Positions 38,499 to 48,787 of a stretch of 64,000 bases of DNA are shown piece after piece. The position numbers and the translations under genes were made by a program. Origin of the DNA: Azospirillum sp. SYSU D00513 (GTDB lineage Bacteria; Pseudomonadota; Alphaproteobacteria; Azospirillales; Azospirillaceae); NCBI RefSeq assembly GCF_017356015.1, contig NZ_JAFIQV010000020.1, positions 1 to 64,000 of the forward strand, written 5' to 3'. Under the pieces are notes generated by a model, which saw only the letters and a program-made list of their open reading frames with translations, was not told where the DNA came from and ran no database searches. The number at the start of each line of letters is the position of its first letter. Positions within the stretch are counted from its first letter, which is position 1.

Positions 38499-39286
38499 GA
38501 TTACTCTTCCTCCACGGTTCTCTTCACATCGAGGCGGCTCTTTGCGGCGCCTCGGGCGAGGGATGACTTCCCCCTTTCCGGCGCGCTGGAGGCGTGCCGG
38601 CCCTTTTTGGAGCTTCGCGGTGTCGGTCGGTCTGTAGGCGTGTCGCCGCTACGGCGTCCCAAGGGCGGGGCCGGCGGCGAATCGGCTCGCGGGTCGGCCC
38701 CTGCTTCGGATGGTCGTCATCTGCGGTCTCCCGGTCTCTCGTGAGCAATCCGAAGGCGCCTTTGCGCTTCCGTATTGCCTCCGTTCCTCGTGACGTCCCC
38801 TTCTAAACGCGGCCCCTTACGGGTTGTTCCCCAGACGGAACGACGGAATTCAACTTCCGTGGAAGGCGAATGGAAATTTTGGCTAAGACTTAGTTCGTCT
38901 TCGATGTTTCTGCCGGGAAGGGAACGTCCGGTGCCGGATTCGGGGTCCGTGGAGCCCGGATTTTGTTTCCGGGGAGCGCCCGGCGGCCGAACCGTACGGA
39001 TTGTGCAGTTGCGATAAAGACGCGACTGTGGTGCAGTTGTCCCAGGTCGTCGGCGCCGGTCGATGGGGGCCGCGGGCGCCCGTCGGGCCGCTTCCGCCGG
39101 GCCCTTTACTGGACCGCTGGCGGCGCGGCCATGAGAATGGAAGGAAAACCGTTTCCGACTCCATCCCTAAGAGTTTTATTAACCAACATTCCGGATACTG
39201 CCTCCTGTTCGGAGGACCCGCATGGACGCGGCCTTCCTCCGTCGGGCCCTCTCTCCCCCTGGCCTTGGACAACGGAAAGTCAGCAT
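38499..39286. other. 788-base divergent region between sigma gene and glgP
   Basis: No gene I can support: open frames here lack ribosome-binding sites and conserved features. It must hold the promoters of both neighbours. GGAAC (38837-38841), N16, CGTG (38858-38861) on the plus strand is a weak EcfG-type match about 425 bases before glgP. The sequence near 39160-39200 is relatively AT-rich. Confidence 0.4.
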
Positions 39287-41785
39287 ATGGACGCTCGATA
39301 CAAGTCCCGCGAGATCGAACGGCGCAGTCTGGATGTCGACGGGCTCAAGCGCTCGTTCTTGGAATGGCTGGTCTATTCGGTCGGCAAGGACGCCAAGGCC
39401 GCCACGCGCCGCGACTGGTTCCACACGGTGGCCTTGTCCGTGCGCGACCGGCTGGTCGACCGCTGGATGGACACGACGCGGACCTACTACAAGAAGGACA
39501 GCAAGCGCGTCTATTACTTGTCCCTCGAGTTCCTCATCGGGCGCCTGCTCGGCAACAGCCTGGCGAACATGGGGGTCGTGGAGGAGTGCCGGAAGGCGCT
39601 GGACCAGCTCGGCCTGAACCTGGAAGAGGTCCTGGACGCCGAGCCGGACGCCGCACTCGGCAACGGCGGCCTCGGCCGCCTCGCCGCCTGCTTCCTGGAC
39701 AGCATGGCCTCGCTGGGCCTGCCGGGCTACGGCTACGGCATCCGCTATGAATTCGGCCTGTTCGAGCAGCGCTTCGAACATGGCTGGCAGGTCGAGTATC
39801 CGGAGCAGTGGCTCCAGTTCGGCAACCCGTGGGAGTTCGCGCGGCCCGAGGTCCTCTATCCCGTGCAGTTCTACGGCCGGGTCGAGGAGTTCCGGGATTC
39901 GGTCGGCGAGCGCGCCTACCGCTGGGTCGACAGCGAGCGCGTGCTGGCCATGGCCTACGACACGCCCGTGGTCGGCTTCGGCGGCGAGACGATCAACACG
40001 CTGCGCCTCTGGTCGGCGCGCGCGACCCGCGACTTCAACTTCGGGCACTTCAACGAAGGTGCCTACATGAAGGCGGTCGAGCAGAAGATCCTGTCGGAGA
40101 ATCTCAGCCGCGTCCTCTACCCGAACGACGCGACCGAGACCGGCAAGGAACTCCGCCTCAAGCAGGAGTATTTCTTCACCTCGGCCTCGATGCAGGACAT
40201 CCTGCACCGCCACATGCTGAACCACGGCAGCTTCGACAATCTGGCGGAAAAGGCGGCGGTCCAGCTCAACGACACGCACCCGGCCATCTCCATCGCCGAG
40301 CTGATGCGCCTGCTGGTCGACCAGCACGGCTACGAATGGGACCGCGCCTGGGAGATCACGCGGGCGACCTTCTCCTACACCAACCACACGCTCCTGCCCG
40401 AAGCGCTGGAAGCCTGGCCGGTCCAGATGATCGAGCGGGTGCTGCCGCGCCACATGCAGATCATCTACGAGATCAACGCGAAGTTCCTGAACCGCACCAA
40501 GGCCCGGGCGGCCGGCGACATGGAGCGTCTGTCGCGCCTGTCGCTGATCGACGAGCGGGGCGAGCGCCGCGTGCGCATGGGCAACCTGGCCTTCCTCGGC
40601 TCGCACAAGGTCAACGGCGTGTCGGCCCTGCACACCGACCTGATGAAGCAGACGGTCTTCGCCGACTTCCACGCGGAGTTCCCGGACCGCATCAACAACA
40701 AGACCAACGGCATCACCCCGCGCCGCTGGCTGCACCAGGCCAACCGGCCGCTGGCCGAGCTGATCACCAGCCGCATCGGCGAGAGCTGGATCCATGATCT
40801 GAGCCAGATCGCCGCACTGCGCGACAAGGCCGACGACGTGGTCTTCCGCGAGGAGTTCCGCCGCGCCAAGCGCAAGAACAAGAAGCGGCTGGCCGCCTTC
40901 ATCGCCCGCCAGACCGGCGTCGAGGTGCAGGTCGACAGCATGTTCGACGTGCAGGTCAAGCGCATGCACGAGTACAAGCGCCAGCTCCTGAACGTCCTTC
41001 AGACGATCGCGCTGTACAACGACATGCGCTCCAACCCGACCGTGAACTGGGTGCCGGTCACCAAGATCTTCGGCGGCAAGGCGGCGCCGAGCTACCACAT
41101 GGCCAAGCTGATCATCAAGCTGATCAACGATGTCGCCAAGGTGGTCAACCATGACCCGGCCCTGCACGACAAGCTGAAGGTCGTGTATCTGCCGAACTAC
41201 AACGTCACCGCCGCCGAGATCATCATGCCGGCCGCCGACCTGTCGGAGCAGATCTCCACGGCGGGCATGGAGGCCTCGGGCACCGGCAACATGAAGCTGG
41301 CGCTCAACGGCGCTCTGACCATCGGCACGCTGGACGGCGCCAACGTCGAGATCCGAGAGCATGTCGGGGCCGAGAACATCTTCATCTTCGGCCTGACGGC
41401 GGAGGAGGTGAACGACTTGCGCGTGACCGGCGGCTTCAACCCGCGCGACGTCATCGCCTCCAACCCGAGCCTCAAGCGCGTGCTCGACATGATCTCGACC
41501 GGCGTCTTCTCGCCGGACGATCCCAACCGCTACCTGCCGATCGTCCAGGCCCTGACGGACGGCGGCGACCATTTCCTGGTCACGGCCGACTTCGCCGACT
41601 ACTGCCGCGCGCAGGAAGCGGCGATGCAGCTCTACCGCAACTCCGAGGAATGGACCCGCAAGGCGATCCTGAACACGACCAACATGGGCTGGTTCTCCTC
41701 GGACCGCACGATCAACGAGTATGCCGAGGAGATCTGGGACGTGCACCCGGTCAAGCCGGAGGTCAATGACGACGACGTCGCCTGA
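39287..41785 (+). CDS. glgP: glycogen/starch/alpha-glucan phosphorylase
   Basis: PLP enzyme releasing glucose-1-phosphate from glycogen. The 832-residue product has the GT35 core: GNGGLGRLAACFLDS, GYGIRYEFGLFEQ, LNDTHPAISIAELMRLL, and the PLP-binding Lys670 in EASGTGNMKLALNG. The ATG at 39287 (MDARYKSREIERRS) has GGAAAG eight bases upstream; the frame is open further upstream but not conserved. No other glycogen gene is in the window, so it stands alone. Confidence 0.95.
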   Translation: MDARYKSREIERRSLDVDGLKRSFLEWLVYSVGKDAKAATRRDWFHTVALSVRDRLVDRWMDTTRTYYKKDSKRVYYLSLEFLIGRLLGNSLANMGVVEECRKALDQLGLNLEEVLDAEPDAALGNGGLGRLAACFLDSMASLGLPGYGYGIRYEFGLFEQRFEHGWQVEYPEQWLQFGNPWEFARPEVLYPVQFYGRVEEFRDSVGERAYRWVDSERVLAMAYDTPVVGFGGETINTLRLWSARATRDFNFGHFNEGAYMKAVEQKILSENLSRVLYPNDATETGKELRLKQEYFFTSASMQDILHRHMLNHGSFDNLAEKAAVQLNDTHPAISIAELMRLLVDQHGYEWDRAWEITRATFSYTNHTLLPEALEAWPVQMIERVLPRHMQIIYEINAKFLNRTKARAAGDMERLSRLSLIDERGERRVRMGNLAFLGSHKVNGVSALHTDLMKQTVFADFHAEFPDRINNKTNGITPRRWLHQANRPLAELITSRIGESWIHDLSQIAALRDKADDVVFREEFRRAKRKNKKRLAAFIARQTGVEVQVDSMFDVQVKRMHEYKRQLLNVLQTIALYNDMRSNPTVNWVPVTKIFGGKAAPSYHMAKLIIKLINDVAKVVNHDPALHDKLKVVYLPNYNVTAAEIIMPAADLSEQISTAGMEASGTGNMKLALNGALTIGTLDGANVEIREHVGAENIFIFGLTAEEVNDLRVTGGFNPRDVIASNPSLKRVLDMISTGVFSPDDPNRYLPIVQALTDGGDHFLVTADFADYCRAQEAAMQLYRNSEEWTRKAILNTTNMGWFSSDRTINEYAEEIWDVHPVKPEVNDDDVA

Positions 41786-41874
41786 GCGGCAGGGTTGACT
41801 GGGTAGGAAAATAACAATCAGGGCGAACACGCGGACACTTCACAAATGCCGTGTGTTCGTCTATGGATAGGATC

Positions 41875-41952
41875 ATGAACCGCTCGATCGCCATCATCAT
41901 TACCACTACCAAAACGACCAGCTCCGGCGGGCCGTCCGGAAGTGGCGCGTGA
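41875..41952 (+). CDS. threonine/isoleucine-rich leader peptide of asd
   Basis: A 25-residue ORF beginning MNRS, then IAIIITTTKTT and a Ser/Gly tail. Four Ile codons (ATC, ATC, ATC, ATT) and five Thr codons (ACC, ACT, ACC, ACG, ACC) fall within 11 codons (41887-41919), as in thrL and ilv leaders of enterobacteria. GGAT lies seven bases before the ATG; an in-frame ATG at 41863 is an alternative start. A terminator hairpin and asd follow. The arrangement fits ribosome-mediated attenuation sensing Thr and Ile supply. Confidence 0.8.
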   Translation: MNRSIAIIITTTKTTSSGGPSGSGA

Positions 41953-42013
41953 AGATGCGGTAGAGACGCTTCACCACCCACGAGGGCCCCGCCGGAGACG
42001 GACGGGGCCCTTG
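41923..42013 (+). promoter_or_regulatory. transcription attenuator (antiterminator/terminator) in the asd leader
   Basis: Terminator: AGGGCCCCG (41983-41991) pairs with CGGGGCCCT (42003-42011), then TTG, a short T tail. Antiterminator: TCCGGCGGGCC (41923-41933), just after the Thr/Ile codons, pairs with GGCCCCGCCGGA (41985-41996) with one bulge, sequestering the terminator's 5' arm. A ribosome stalled on the Ile/early Thr codons leaves 41923-41933 free, so asd is read; one that reaches the stop at 41950 covers it, so the terminator forms. The pairings are seen; the mechanism is inferred. Confidence 0.75.
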
Positions 42014-42087
42014 TCGTATCTGGCACATCAAGGGCACCGTTTCAGAAGCAACGGCGCGGGCGCACACAACAGGACACGGACACGATC

Positions 42088-43104
42088 ATGAGCAGCTCTT
42101 CCCCTTCTCCCCGCCGCGTCGCCGTCGTCGGCGCCACCGGTGCCGTCGGCCGTGAAATGGTCAACGTGCTCCACAGCCGCTCCTTCCCCGTCGGGGAGCT
42201 GCGCCTGTTCGCGTCGGCTCGCAGCGCCGGCCGCACCGTGGAGACGCCCTTCGGCCAGATCACGCTGGAAGAGTTCAACCATGAGCGCGTGAAGGACTGC
42301 GACATCGTTCTGCTTGCCGTGTCCGGCGACTTCGCCAAGGAGCACGGCCCCCGCATCGCCGCCGCCGGCCCGCTGGTGATCGACAACTCCTCGGCCTTCC
42401 GCTATCAGCCGGAGATCCCGCTGATCGTGCCGGAGATCAACGCCGGCGCCTACGAGCCCTCCAAGCGCCTGATCTCCAACCCGAACTGCACGACCGCCAT
42501 CGCCGTCGTGGCGCTCGGCCCCCTGCACAAGGCCTTCGGCCTCCGCCGCGTGATCGTCTCCACCTACCAGGCGACCAGCGGCGCCGGTGCCGAGGGCATG
42601 GAGGAGCTGGAGCAGCAGACCCGCAACCAGCTCGAAGGCCGCCCGGTCACCAACAGCGTCTTCCGCCACCCGATCCCCTTCAACGTCATCCCGCAGATCG
42701 ACGCCTTCCAGGAGAACGGCTACACCAAGGAGGAGATGAAGGTGACCTGGGAGACCCGGAAGATCCTGGACCTGCCGGACCTGCCGGTGAGCTGCACCGC
42801 CGTGCGCATCCCGACCTACCGCGCCCATTCCGAGGCCATCACCATCGAGACGATCGAGCCGGTGACCGCCGCCGCCGCCCGCGCGGTGCTTGGCGACGCG
42901 GCCGGCGTGAAGCTGACCGACGACCCGGCCAACGGCGTCTACCCGATGCCGCTGAACGCCACCGGCCAGTTCGACGTCGAGGTCGGCCGCATCCGCGTCA
43001 ACCCGGTCTTCGGCGACCGCGGCCTCGACCTGTTCGTCTGCGGCGACCAGCTCCTGAAGGGTGCGGCGCTCAACGCCGTGCAGATCGCCGAACTCAGTCT
43101 GTAA
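42088..43104 (+). CDS. asd: aspartate-semialdehyde dehydrogenase
   Basis: Reduces aspartyl-4-phosphate to aspartate semialdehyde, the branch-point precursor of lysine/DAP, methionine, threonine and isoleucine. The 338-residue protein has the NADP motif [11 protein letters not shown], nucleophile Cys134 in [11 protein letters not shown], and the conserved [11 protein letters not shown] region with the catalytic His. It is preceded by the Thr/Ile leader and attenuator, so its expression probably responds to the end products of one branch. Confidence 0.97.
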   Translation: MSSSSPSPRRVAVVGATGAVGREMVNVLHSRSFPVGELRLFASARSAGRTVETPFGQITLEEFNHERVKDCDIVLLAVSGDFAKEHGPRIAAAGPLVIDNSSAFRYQPEIPLIVPEINAGAYEPSKRLISNPNCTTAIAVVALGPLHKAFGLRRVIVSTYQATSGAGAEGMEELEQQTRNQLEGRPVTNSVFRHPIPFNVIPQIDAFQENGYTKEEMKVTWETRKILDLPDLPVSCTAVRIPTYRAHSEAITIETIEPVTAAAARAVLGDAAGVKLTDDPANGVYPMPLNATGQFDVEVGRIRVNPVFGDRGLDLFVCGDQLLKGAALNAVQIAELSL

Positions 43105-43227
43105 GGCGCGGGTCTGACCACCGCCGATCCGGCCGCCGCGGGACTGGAACCGGGGCGGCCGGACTGCTATCTATAGGGCCAAGGAAGAGGGCCGCGGGGC
43201 GCGTGACGCTCCCGGCCCTTTTCGCCG

Positions 43228-43272
43228 TTTCCAATTCGGCCGTTTTCATTTCGGCCATTTGCATTTCGAGAG
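43228..43272. repeat. three imperfect 15-base tandem repeats
   Basis: TTTCCAATTCGGCCG, TTTTCATTTCGGCCA and TTTGCATTTCGAGAG follow each other directly in the leader region of prfC, 15 bases before its ATG. Units two and three are more diverged. No function is evident; spacing close to the start codon could matter for translation. Confidence 0.6.
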
Positions 43273-43286
43273 TGACGGGAAGGCGC

Positions 43287-44897
<1,611 letters not shown>

Positions 44898-44928
44898 CGG
44901 CCGGCATCCGGCCCAGCCGACCTGCACG

Positions 44929-44967
44929 AAAAAGCCCCTCTCCCGCCGGTCGGGAGAGGGGCTTTTT
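44929..44967. terminator. bidirectional terminator between prfC and the transglutaminase gene
   Basis: A perfect 17-bp stem (44929-44945 with 44951-44967, loop CCGGT) begins with five A and ends with five T. It serves prfC on the plus strand and the amidoligase-cluster gene on the minus strand. Confidence 0.93.
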
Positions 44968-44999
44968 CCTTGCCGTCTCCCGGAAAACGGGAGGACCTT

Positions 45000-45893
45000 C
45001 TACTCCGCCGCCTGTTCCAGCGGCTCGACATCCACGCTGACCGTCAGGGCGTGGCCGGCGCCGCCCATCAGGACGCCGCGCACGGGGCTGACGTCGGCGT
45101 AGTCGCGGCCCCAGGCGATGGTGATGAAGTCCTGGTCGGTCGGCCGGTCGTTGGTCGGGCAGAGGTCGAGCCAGCCGGTCCCGCCGCCGCACCATACCGA
45201 GGCCCAGGCGTGGCTGACGTCCGCACCGACCAGCCGGGGCTTGCCAGGCGGGGGAAGGGTGCGCAGATAGCCCGAGACGTAGCGGGCCGGAAGCCCCTGC
45301 GCGCGCAGGCAGCCGATGACCACCTGGGCGAAGTCCTGGCAGACGCCGCGGCGCTGCCTCATGACCACGGACAGCGGCGTCGCCACGGTCGTCGCCGACG
45401 GGTCGAAGGCGAAATCACGGTGGACGCGGCGGATCAGGTCGATGGAAGCCTCGGCGACGGGCCGGCCCGGCGTGAAGGACGGGCGGGCATAGTCCGCGAG
45501 GTCCGGCGAAACCGTCACCAGCGCGCTGTCGAAGGCGTACTGGACGATGTCCGCCCCATCGTCCGGGCCGGTGAGGCCGCGCAGGGACTCGCGGACGGCC
45601 TCCCAGGGCGGTGTCGCGGACGGGTCGCGCCTGGGTGCGGCGAAGACCTCGACCTCGCTCTCGGCCGTGATCTCGAAGCTGCTGTGGGGCTCCTGCACGG
45701 CGACGTAGATCAGGGCATTGCCGAAATAATCGGTGTGGTCGGCGCGCAGCGCCGTCGCCGGGGTTATGGTGAGCTGGCTGCGGCGCACCCGCTGGAGCGG
45801 GTGGGGGCGGGCGGTGAGGTGCAGCAGGTGATGGGCCACCGGCACGTCCTCGCCATACTCGTACCGCGTCGTGTGGCGGACGCGGTAACGCAT
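45000..45893 (-). CDS. transglutaminase-like protein of the ATP-grasp/alpha-E cluster
   Basis: About 297 residues: an N-terminal beta domain (MRYRVRHTTRYEYGEDV, typical of this family) and a transglutaminase-like domain with the Cys185 (RRGVCQDFAQ), His228 (DVSHAWASVW), Asp243 (GWLDLCPTND) triad. Probably a thiol peptidase or amidase acting on a peptide, not a cross-linker. Upstream in-frame ATGs at 45947 and 45983 would overlap the previous gene; none of the candidates has a clear ribosome-binding site. Last gene of the cluster, before a strong terminator. Confidence 0.88.
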   Translation of the reverse strand: MRYRVRHTTRYEYGEDVPVAHHLLHLTARPHPLQRVRRSQLTITPATALRADHTDYFGNALIYVAVQEPHSSFEITAESEVEVFAAPRRDPSATPPWEAVRESLRGLTGPDDGADIVQYAFDSALVTVSPDLADYARPSFTPGRPVAEASIDLIRRVHRDFAFDPSATTVATPLSVVMRQRRGVCQDFAQVVIGCLRAQGLPARYVSGYLRTLPPPGKPRLVGADVSHAWASVWCGGGTGWLDLCPTNDRPTDQDFITIAWGRDYADVSPVRGVLMGGAGHALTVSVDVEPLEQAAE

Positions 45894-45924
45894 CGTGGCG
45901 GCGCCGGCGGGCGGGGCGCTCGTC

Positions 45925-48579
45925 TCAGGCAGATCGTGCGAAAGCATGGCTGAAATAGGCATGTGCGAGGAGGTTGGACACATCCGGCAGCGACGCCGCC
46001 AGCGTGTCGAGCGTGGAATGGAGCGCCGCGTTCGAACCCAGCGCCGCCGGATCCCGCAGCAGGTCGCGGGCGGTCCGCACGATGCCGGCGGCGCTGGCCG
46101 TCGGGTCGTCGTTGCGCGGCATGGAGCCGCCGGGCAGCGCCGTCAGGTGGCCATGCAGCGCTGCGAGCTGGAAGGCGAGTGCCCGCGGGTTGCTCTCGTC
46201 CGCGAGGAGCAGCTGCAGCACGCCGTCCCGCCGCACCGTCGTCAGATAGCGGGAGCGGTAGGTCATGACGCTCTCGCCGAGTTCCAGCAGGATGGCGAGC
46301 GACGCCTCCTGCGTGTTGGCGTCGTAGCGGGTCAGGTCGGCGACGTTCACCCCGCGCATGACCGCGATCATGTGGAGGGCGCGTTCGATGCGCCGCCCGA
46401 TGTCGAGGAAACGCCAGCCGGATCCGCGCGTCATGCTCTCCTGCTGGTGGCCGGACAGGGCCGCCAGGCTGATCATGATGTCGTCCAGCCGAAGCAGCAT
46501 CGAGGCCGCGTCGATGCGGGCGCGCGGCGGCTGTCCCGGCTGTCCCGGAGTGCCGGCGGTCTGGCTGCCTGTATGGCTGCTTGGACCCTGGCTCTGCCGC
46601 TCGATGGCCGAGACGACGCGCCACGTGTCGAGCGACAGGCGGTCGCGCACCGAATAGGCGGTCCGGTGCAGGCGGACGATCTGGGTGCGCAGGCTGTAGG
46701 GATGGTCCGCGTCGAACACCGAGGCGTTGAGCGCGTTCTGGAGGCCGCGCCCGGTCCCCGTCTCCGTCACGTCGGAGAAGTCCTTGGGCACGAGGCCGAG
46801 CCCGGCCATCAGCGACAGGAGCGGGCGCATCTGCGCCCCGGCGCCGGGGAAGTTCGCGTCGGTCAGCCGCGTGTGGGCGGCCCGCAGCAGCCGCACGGCA
46901 CTCTCCGCCCGCTCGGCGTAGCGGCCAAGCCAGAAGAGCCCGTCGGCGACGCGGCTCGGCAGGTCGGTCGTCACCGGCTTGATCGGCTCCGCCACCGGGT
47001 CGGCGGGCGGCGAAAGGCGCGTGCGGGCCGGCGGCGTCTCGTGCCGGCGCCCGGACAGGATCCAGGTGTCCTTGCTGCCGCCGCCGCGCTGCATGGAGAC
47101 GACGAGCTTGCCGGATTCGGTGGACACGCGGGTCAGCCCGCCGGGCATGACGCTGTAGCCGCCGTCCGGCGTCGAGCAGAGGAAGACGCGCAGCACCAGT
47201 GGGCGCGGCTGAAGCTTGCCCTCGTGCCAGACCGGTGCCGTGGACAGGGCGAGCCGCTCCTGCGCCACGTAGTTCCAGGGGCGCTGCCGGATCTTCTCCA
47301 CCAGCTCGGCCCGCTCGGCCTTCGACAGGTCGCTGCCGAAGATCGGTTCGAAGGGGCGGGCTGGGAAAGCCGGCTTGACGACGAGGCTTTCCAGGGAGTC
47401 CAGCGCGTAGGCGCGCTCCGCGTCGTTGCCGCACCACCAGACGGCGACGCCCGGCAGCTTCAGCTCTTCCCCCAACAGGTGGCGGCAGAGCGTCGGAAGC
47501 GCGGACTTCAGCGCCATCGACTCAAGCAGGCCGGATCCCAGCGCGTTGGCGACGACCACGGATCCGGCGCGCACCGCCTCCACCAGCCCGGCCACGCCCA
47601 GCGAGCTGTCGGCGCGCATCTCCAGCGGGTCGGCGAAATCGGCGTCGAGCCGCCGCAGGATGACGTCCACCTGCTCCAGCCCGCTCAGCGTCTTCAGATA
47701 GACCTGCCGGTCGCGCACCGTCAGGTCCGCGCCCTCGACCAGCGTGAGGCCGAGATAGCGGGCGAGGTAGACGTGCTCGAAATAGGTCTCGTTGTAGGGA
47801 CCCGGCGTCAGCAGGACCACGCGCGGCCGGTCCTTGCGCGGGCTCAGCGACAGCAGCGTTTCCTTGAAGGTCTCGAAGAAGGGCGCCAGCCGCTCCACCT
47901 GGCAATGGCGGAAGCTGTCCGGCAGCACCTTCGACATGACCGCGCGGTTTTCAAGCGCGTAGCCGCTGCCGCTCGGCGCCTGGGTGCGGTCCGACAGCAC
48001 CCACCAGCGCCCGTCCGGCGAGCGCGCCAGATCGACCGCGTAGGAATGCAGGTGGATGTCGCCGGGAACGCGGATGCCGTGGACGGCCCGGCGGAAACCG
48101 GGGTCGGCGTGGATCACGGCGGGCGGCAGCCGTCCCTCGCGGATCAGCGTCTGCCGCCCGTACAGGTCGGCGAGTACGGCGTTGAGCAGCGTCGCCCGCT
48201 GGATCAGCCCGGACTCAAGCGCCTTCCATTCGTGCGAGGGCAGCAGCAGGGGCATCATGTCGAGCGGCCAGGGCCGCTCCATCCCCATCGGGTCGGCGTA
48301 GATGTTGTAGGTGACGCCGTTCTGGTGCAGGAGGCGCCGCGCCTCCTCCCAGCGGTCGGACATCAGGTCGGGGTCGAGCGGACCCAGCGTCCCCATGAAG
48401 GTCTGCCAGTGGGGCCGCAATTTGCCTTGGCCGGTGACCATCTCGTCATAGACGTAGGCCCCACCGTAGCCGAGCGCGTCCGCCTCGCCGAACAGGGACC
48501 CCTGCAGGAAGGGAACCGTCCGGGGACCGCCCGGACCGGGCAGGTTCGCATCGGCGGAGATCTGGTCTGAATCGGCCAC
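45925..48579 (-). CDS. circularly permuted ATP-grasp plus alpha-E domain protein
   Basis: 884 residues with two parts. Residues ~1-490 match the circularly permuted ATP-grasp family (DUF404/407), with LLTPGPYNETYFEH, DVILRRLDADFADPLE and FLCSTPDGGYSVMPGG. Residues ~520-884 are the alpha-helical alpha-E (DUF403) domain, with RVADGLFWLGRYAERAE. Published domain analyses predict peptide-bond or amide ligation for such proteins, always alongside transglutaminase-like proteins. GTG start at 48579, weak ribosome-binding site. The product is not known. Confidence 0.9.
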   Translation of the reverse strand: MADSDQISADANLPGPGGPRTVPFLQGSLFGEADALGYGGAYVYDEMVTGQGKLRPHWQTFMGTLGPLDPDLMSDRWEEARRLLHQNGVTYNIYADPMGMERPWPLDMMPLLLPSHEWKALESGLIQRATLLNAVLADLYGRQTLIREGRLPPAVIHADPGFRRAVHGIRVPGDIHLHSYAVDLARSPDGRWWVLSDRTQAPSGSGYALENRAVMSKVLPDSFRHCQVERLAPFFETFKETLLSLSPRKDRPRVVLLTPGPYNETYFEHVYLARYLGLTLVEGADLTVRDRQVYLKTLSGLEQVDVILRRLDADFADPLEMRADSSLGVAGLVEAVRAGSVVVANALGSGLLESMALKSALPTLCRHLLGEELKLPGVAVWWCGNDAERAYALDSLESLVVKPAFPARPFEPIFGSDLSKAERAELVEKIRQRPWNYVAQERLALSTAPVWHEGKLQPRPLVLRVFLCSTPDGGYSVMPGGLTRVSTESGKLVVSMQRGGGSKDTWILSGRRHETPPARTRLSPPADPVAEPIKPVTTDLPSRVADGLFWLGRYAERAESAVRLLRAAHTRLTDANFPGAGAQMRPLLSLMAGLGLVPKDFSDVTETGTGRGLQNALNASVFDADHPYSLRTQIVRLHRTAYSVRDRLSLDTWRVVSAIERQSQGPSSHTGSQTAGTPGQPGQPPRARIDAASMLLRLDDIMISLAALSGHQQESMTRGSGWRFLDIGRRIERALHMIAVMRGVNVADLTRYDANTQEASLAILLELGESVMTYRSRYLTTVRRDGVLQLLLADESNPRALAFQLAALHGHLTALPGGSMPRNDDPTASAAGIVRTARDLLRDPAALGSNAALHSTLDTLAASLPDVSNLLAHAYFSHAFARSA

Positions 48580-48666
48580 AGGGCTCGAACGCTCACGAGA
48601 GTTTCACAGCGCCAGGAGTGTGAACGTGCGTTTCCGGCAATGCAAGGCCGCTATCCGAAAATGGAA

Positions 48667-48691
48667 CCGGCCGGACGACTCGTCCGGCCGG
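48667..48691. repeat. 25-base palindrome between cluster genes
   Basis: Perfect 12-base arms (CCGGCCGGACGA / TCGTCCGGCCGG) flank a single C in the 208-base gap between the DUF2126 and ATP-grasp genes. In RNA it would be a very stable hairpin, but there is no T-run, so partial termination, processing or protein binding are all possible. Confidence 0.6.
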
Positions 48692-48787
48692 GTGTTGCAA
48701 ATCGGATTTGCTCGGCTTTTCCTTACAAGCTCTTGAGGTGTCCGAGCGGTTGCCGGGCCTTCCGTCCGGTGAGATTGGCGGCTGCGC

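Noticed and set aside
38837..38861. EcfG-type promoter before glgP (GGAAC-N16-CGTG)
   Set aside because: One mismatch in the key -10 GTT and about 425 bases from glgP; kept only as a note in the intergenic entry.
41795..41823. TTGACT as the -35 of the asd leader promoter
   Set aside because: No acceptable -10 occurs 16-18 bases downstream, so I did not annotate a promoter for the attenuator; TTCACA-N17-TATGGA at 41839-41867 would start too close to the leader ATG.
39179..41830. An 883-codon minus-strand frame opposite glgP
   Set aside because: Antisense shadow without domain features; glgP is unambiguous.
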